Origin: Methylobacter sp.
GTDB lineage: Bacteria; Pseudomonadota; Gammaproteobacteria; Methylococcales; Methylomonadaceae
Assembly (NCBI GenBank): GCA_030679035.1
Contig: JAUXTH010000101.1
Coordinates: 62,001-126,000, forward strand
Direction: 5' to 3'
DNA length: 64,000 nucleotides
Below are positions 60,446-64,000 of the stretch, in pieces. The position numbers were made by a program, and so were the translations under genes. Below the pieces are notes generated by a model. It was not told the DNA's origin. It did no database searches and worked only from the letters and a program-made list of their open reading frames with translations. The first letter of the stretch is position 1; each line of letters starts with the position of its first letter.

Positions 60446-62350
60446 ATGAACGATGAACAAAAATATCACGTTGTTTTTACCGGCCGTTTTGCCCCGGATA
60501 TTGACCGTGCAGCCGTCATGCAGAATCTGGCAAATCTTTATAAAACCGATGTGCAAAGCATCGCACAACACTTTTCCTCTGCCGATACAGTCCTCAAAAA
60601 CAATTTAAGCCAAGCTGCCGCCAATCAATATGTCAACGCACTCAACACTGCGGGCGCTTTGTGCCTAGCTGTTGCAATTCCTGTTTCAAAACCGCTCAAT
60701 GCGCAGTCTCCCGCGTTTTTGGAGCACCAACTGGGTGTCGGCGACATACGCTGTTCGCCCCTGCCGATCAACCGAATCACCCAGAGTCAGGACGGCATTA
60801 ATATCAACCGTGTCGATAAAAAGGACATCCCTTTTCAGGATATTATGCTGCTGTCGGTGTATGAAAACACCGAGTCTGCAGACTGTAAAATACTGCTGTT
60901 CCTGAAAGGATTTAAGCAGCCTTTTGAGTGTGACTGCTACAAAATTACCTACAGCGATTTTTTCGACGTCAAAGGCAGCACCATGCAGGACTCGATCAGG
61001 CGTTTTGCCAACTACCTGCTTAGCAACAACCCGCATTTGCTCTTTGATAAGAATACCTACGAATTTGTCCAGGGCGGAAAGCTGCCCGAATTCAATGGCG
61101 ATGTGGTGCGACTGTCCACCGCACTGAGCGCTGCTTTACCGCAAAGGGATAACGACAGCCCGGCGATTAACACAGCGCCCGAACCGCCGCCAAACATCGC
61201 CCCGCAACCAGAACCGGCAACCGAAGCCGTCGAGCAGCCCATAGTCGCAGAAACACAAAATCAGCCGACATTAGCCACATGCCCCAAGTGCGGACAAAGC
61301 CACGCTCAAGGCCAACTTGAATGCAGCCACTGCGGCGTGGTTTTTGCAAAATGGCACAAAAAGAAGAAACAGGAGGAGCAAGCTATTTTGCAAGCCAAGC
61401 AAAATAAAGACGCTCCGGTCGAGTTCGATTACGACTGGGAACTTGATGAACTCGATTTATGGACGCAGCAAAAAATCAAATCATTCACCTATTTGTTAAT
61501 TGCAGGCTTTGTATTGCCGTTATTTAAACACAGCATGCTGTTTGGTTCCTCGGAGCTGGTATGGCCCTGGAACATCATGGGCTTGGGCATTGATGAGCAA
61601 AAAGCGGCGGCAATGGCCACAGCATCCCTCCCTGAACATATGCTGGCCTGGGGACTGCTGCCCCTGGGCGTGTCCATCGCTTTATTAAGCGGACGGCTGT
61701 TTATGCCGCTACGGAGCTTGACCGCAACCCTGTTTTTGGCCGGAGCCACCGCGCTGACACTGATGCTGACCGTATTCTATGAAGAAGCGGAAATTCTGGG
61801 ACTGATGTTTACGCCGCCAACGGCCGGTGCGGGGATCATGATCCTGCTTGCGGTGGTTGCTGGGGCGTTGGTTGCTGGCTCCAATCACCTGCGCAAACGA
61901 TTTTCCGCGGCACTGCCGATCAGAGTTTTATCTGGCGTAGGCGGCGGCATGATGGTCGCGTTAATGGGCTTGCAGTTGCTCGCATCCAGCGGCGGCTGGG
62001 CTACCTGGAGCATGATGCTGCTCTATCTGCTGATGATAAGCTACGGCGTTCTCGGCTTGCTCAGCGCGTTCCGCCCTGAGCCGGAAGATGCTTTACTGCA
62101 AAGAACCAGCTTTGTCGCCCGTGTTGTTTTGTGGTGGGCGCCTGTCGCTTGCCTGATCGCGCAAAACTGGCTAACCGACCCGTATACAGACCTTGTAACC
62201 GGTGGCGGGGGCGGATTTATCAATATTTTCGTATCGCTGGCAAAATGTTTTTCGCTTTATTACGGATTCAGCTTTTTGATGGCGCTGGGCTTTACCGCGT
62301 ATCTTGAGCAATCGATGTTAAAACGTCAGGCGCTTGATAACGCGCCTTAA
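60446..62350 (+). CDS. Zinc-ribbon multi-pass membrane protein of unknown function
   Basis: Three parts are visible. Residues 1 to about 85 form a small domain (YHVVFTGRFAPDIDRAAVMQ, NLANLYKTDVQSIAQHFSSA, NQYVNALNTAGALCLAVAIP) seen at the N-termini of several uncharacterised proteobacterial proteins. About residues 279-300 are a zinc ribbon (CPKCGQSHAQGQLECSHCGV), preceded by a Pro/Glu-rich linker. From about 345 to the end there are seven or so membrane helices (FTYLLIAGFVLPLF, MILLAVVAGALVAG and others). Length is 634 residues. Function unknown. It is followed by the lipoprotein gene after 18 bp, with GGGGAAATG just before that start. Confidence 0.7.
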   Translation: MNDEQKYHVVFTGRFAPDIDRAAVMQNLANLYKTDVQSIAQHFSSADTVLKNNLSQAAANQYVNALNTAGALCLAVAIPVSKPLNAQSPAFLEHQLGVGDIRCSPLPINRITQSQDGININRVDKKDIPFQDIMLLSVYENTESADCKILLFLKGFKQPFECDCYKITYSDFFDVKGSTMQDSIRRFANYLLSNNPHLLFDKNTYEFVQGGKLPEFNGDVVRLSTALSAALPQRDNDSPAINTAPEPPPNIAPQPEPATEAVEQPIVAETQNQPTLATCPKCGQSHAQGQLECSHCGVVFAKWHKKKKQEEQAILQAKQNKDAPVEFDYDWELDELDLWTQQKIKSFTYLLIAGFVLPLFKHSMLFGSSELVWPWNIMGLGIDEQKAAAMATASLPEHMLAWGLLPLGVSIALLSGRLFMPLRSLTATLFLAGATALTLMLTVFYEEAEILGLMFTPPTAGAGIMILLAVVAGALVAGSNHLRKRFSAALPIRVLSGVGGGMMVALMGLQLLASSGGWATWSMMLLYLLMISYGVLGLLSAFRPEPEDALLQRTSFVARVVLWWAPVACLIAQNWLTDPYTDLVTGGGGGFINIFVSLAKCFSLYYGFSFLMALGFTAYLEQSMLKRQALDNAP

Positions 62351-62368
62351 ATTCACCGGGGAAATGTC

Positions 62369-62875
62369 ATGACTATAAAAACAATCTCGATAGCTGCGCT
62401 TTTATTTTGGCTTTCAGCTTGCAGCCAATCCGAAACCGGATCGCCGGCCTTGCAGCAGGCGATTAACGCATCGGCCGACATGCTGCTGGCACAAAACCTG
62501 TCACGCTCCGCTTTTTATGCCGCTTATCCTGACGGCAAAGCCTCCGACTATGTCCATTATTATTTTTCCGCAATGGGCACAGCCGAGTGGGCACCCCAAG
62601 AAGGCGAATTCAGCGCAGACGAACTCAAATCGGCACACATCTCCAGCATTCCTGACAACGTCAGATTTACACCGAATCAGCCGGCTGCGGACGTACCGGG
62701 CATGCAGGTCGTGATCAAAGCCGACGATGCCAGAGCCGTGATCATCTTCGAAGGCTACCAGACAGCTTCGGAAAAACCGGCTTTGGTCGTGGAAAAACCG
62801 CTGATCAAAGTTGAGCCATCGGAATTTGCCAGAACTATTTTTCTTTCGAACCGCGACATGGGGATCGGTTACTAA
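62369..62875 (+). CDS. Lipoprotein of unknown function
   Basis: A short signal ends in the lipobox LSAC (Cys18). The mature ~150 residues contain YAAYPDGKASDYVHYYFSAM, SSIPDNVRFTPNQPAADVPG and MQVVIKADDARAVIIFEGYQ. No family is recognised. It lies 18 bp after the zinc-ribbon membrane gene and directly abuts the deaminase gene (TAA then ATG), so the three are probably one transcript. Confidence 0.75.
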   Translation: MTIKTISIAALLFWLSACSQSETGSPALQQAINASADMLLAQNLSRSAFYAAYPDGKASDYVHYYFSAMGTAEWAPQEGEFSADELKSAHISSIPDNVRFTPNQPAADVPGMQVVIKADDARAVIIFEGYQTASEKPALVVEKPLIKVEPSEFARTIFLSNRDMGIGY

Positions 62876-63331
62876 ATGATGAACTATGCAAACATGCTGG
62901 CCGTGGCGTTTTCCGAAGCGCAAACCGGCTTTGATGAAGGCGGCGTACCGGTCGGCGCGGCGCTGTTCGACGCTGATGGCAAGCTGCTTGGCAGCGGCCG
63001 CAACCGCAGGGTGCAGGACAACGATCCGTCCGTACACGGCGAAACCGATGCCTTCCGCAAAGCCGGCCGCCAAACCAACTATCGCGACAAGATTTTGGTG
63101 ACAACGTTGGCGCCCTGCTGGTATTGCTCAGGGCTAATCCGGCAATTCAATATCGGCACGGTGGTAGTCGGCGAATCGGCCAACTTCGAAGGTCATTTGG
63201 ATTGGCTCAAAGACGCCGGAGTCAAGGTCATCGAAATGAACGATGCCGGTTGTATCGCGCTGATGAAGCATTTTATCGAGCAATCCCCGCAACTCTGGTT
63301 TGAAGACATCGGCGAATGCGATTGTACTTAA
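62876..63331 (+). CDS. Cytosine deaminase of the yeast (FCY1) type
   Basis: A 151-residue zinc-dependent deaminase of the cytidine/deoxycytidylate fold. It has HGETDAF (zinc His and catalytic Glu) and TLAPCWYCSGLIRQFNIGTV (PCxxC zinc Cys pair), with GGVPVGAALFDADGKLLGSG before. The C-terminal IALMKHFIEQSPQLWFEDIG matches the yeast cytosine deaminase end (FIDERP..WFEDIGE), not the bacterial CodA amidohydrolase. It converts cytosine to uracil. Its start follows the lipoprotein stop directly; a second ATG is 3 bases later. Confidence 0.9.
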   Translation: MMNYANMLAVAFSEAQTGFDEGGVPVGAALFDADGKLLGSGRNRRVQDNDPSVHGETDAFRKAGRQTNYRDKILVTTLAPCWYCSGLIRQFNIGTVVVGESANFEGHLDWLKDAGVKVIEMNDAGCIALMKHFIEQSPQLWFEDIGECDCT

Positions 63332-63374
63332 CATCCGCAGACGCCTCTTTTAAATCCTTCGAAGGAGAATCCAA

Positions 63375-63758
63375 ATGCCATCATGGCTCATATTGGTGAT
63401 TATCGGTGTTCTCGGCGGCATCATGGCGGGCTTCTTCGGCATCGGTGGAGGCATCATCATCGTACCGGCGCTTATTTATTGGGCCGGCTTCTCTCAGCAT
63501 ATGGCAACCGGGACGACGCTTGCGTTACTGCTCCCGCCCGTCGGTCTCGCCGCAGCATTCGAATATTACCGGCACGGAAACGTAGATGTGAAAGCTGCCG
63601 TCATACTGGCTGCGACCATGTTCCTAGGCTCGTGGATTGGCGCCTATTTTGCGAACCAAATGGCGGGGCCGCAGCTTCGGCTTATCTTTGGCCTTTTTGT
63701 TTGCGGTCTAGGCGTGTACCTTGTTTATGGCGCTTGCAAGCGGCTTGGGTGGATTTGA
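63375..63758 (+). CDS. Half-size TauE/SafE-like membrane protein
   Basis: Four hydrophobic helices with the TauE signature at the N-terminus (GVLGGIMAGFFGIGGGIIIV, PALIYWAGFSQHMATGTTLA) and AAVILAATMFLGSWIGAYFA, NQMAGPQLRLIFGLFVCGLG typical of the fourth helix. Full TauE/SafE proteins are about 240-270 residues with two such repeats; this one stops after one repeat at 127 residues, though the frame is clean. Half-size members are known and would act as dimers. GAAGGAG precedes the ATG. Transported anion unknown. Confidence 0.87.
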   Translation: MPSWLILVIIGVLGGIMAGFFGIGGGIIIVPALIYWAGFSQHMATGTTLALLLPPVGLAAAFEYYRHGNVDVKAAVILAATMFLGSWIGAYFANQMAGPQLRLIFGLFVCGLGVYLVYGACKRLGWI

Positions 63759-63788
63759 ATGGTTTAGGTTAAGATAGCCGTCCTGTTA

Positions 63789-63820
63789 GCTGGTTCCTAA
63801 GCTCCAGCCTGGGAACCAGC
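63789..63820. repeat. Dispersed palindrome GCTGGTTCC...GGAACCAGC
   Basis: GCTGGTTCCTAAGCTCC and AGCCTGGGAACCAGC form an imperfect hairpin of the same family as 5928-5953 and 44343-44360. The rest of the window end (63821-64000) shows no gene. Confidence 0.65.
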
Positions 63821-64000
63821 ACGTGAATGAGGGCGAATAGTTCATCAATCATGATGGGGTAGGCGTTAAGTTCTGGGGCTATCTTCTCCAATGTGCATAA
63901 TAAAACGTGCTTTTAATATTCGTAACAGCTGAAAAGTATCCATATATTTGACACCAAACTTTATGCATATATTAGGGATTTTGACTACTGTGCTGTTTTC

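Overview
The window reads as part of the chromosome of a gammaproteobacterial methylotroph, most likely a methanotroph of the order Methylococcales. The strongest single clue is an intact formaldehyde-activating enzyme gene (fae, 29468-29986). A gammaproteobacterial gene set agrees with this: the succinylase route of lysine/diaminopimelate synthesis (dapC, dapD, dapE), sdhCDAB-sdhE, nadB, trpS, queD, a DUF1249 gene, bepA, an Fnr regulator and two PPK2 domains fused in a polyphosphate:AMP phosphotransferase. The genus is an inference.

Layout. 1-4707: end of a non-ribosomal peptide synthetase, a membrane C13 (legumain-family) peptidase and an SbmA/YddA-like exporter whose ATPase motifs are degraded. 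4708-8750: accessory genes (CoiA-like nuclease, a ParE-type toxin-antitoxin pair, an exported one-helix protein, DinB-like and GNAT proteins). 8790-15660, minus strand: a diaminopimelate cluster with an FMN-reductase/ArsC-like fusion, Uma2 and DUF1456 genes, an M48 lipoprotein protease and a thioredoxin-like protein. 15968-20209: the succinate dehydrogenase operon, split between sdhA and sdhB by a VapBC-like toxin-antitoxin module. 20268-23770: a second toxin-antitoxin pair, then a nest of palindromic repeats with three REP-associated tyrosine transposase genes, two of them cut at the same codon. 23959-33830: small unknown proteins, the Lon/Hsp20 pair, fae, a DegP-like protease, nadB. 34004-44236: a dynamin-like membrane GTPase, trpS, PilZ, queD, DUF1249, a DNA/RNA endonuclease, fnr with a decayed tandem copy of its 3' end, polyphosphate:AMP phosphotransferase and a LeuB-type dehydrogenase.

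44277-50377 looks like an adhesin island. It has two inverse-autotransporter (intimin/invasin-type) loci, one broken by homopolymer frameshifts, two 90-bp repeats, a 30-bp perfect palindrome and a LuxR-type regulator. A 64-bp piece of the regulator's helix-turn-helix region recurs at the far end of the island. 50391-52571 holds manganese/zinc-type metal transporters, and 52965-55274 a TonB-dependent receptor. 55731-59278 holds bepA and a response-regulator/CheC/diguanylate-cyclase operon. 59879-63758 holds a cyclic-nucleotide-binding protein, a zinc-ribbon membrane protein, a lipoprotein, a fungal-type cytosine deaminase and a half-size TauE-like protein.

Several families of short palindromic repeats occupy the intergenic spaces throughout. 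I saw no rRNA, tRNA, CRISPR array, prophage or complete insertion sequence. Coordinates of short sites were read by eye and may be off by a base or two.
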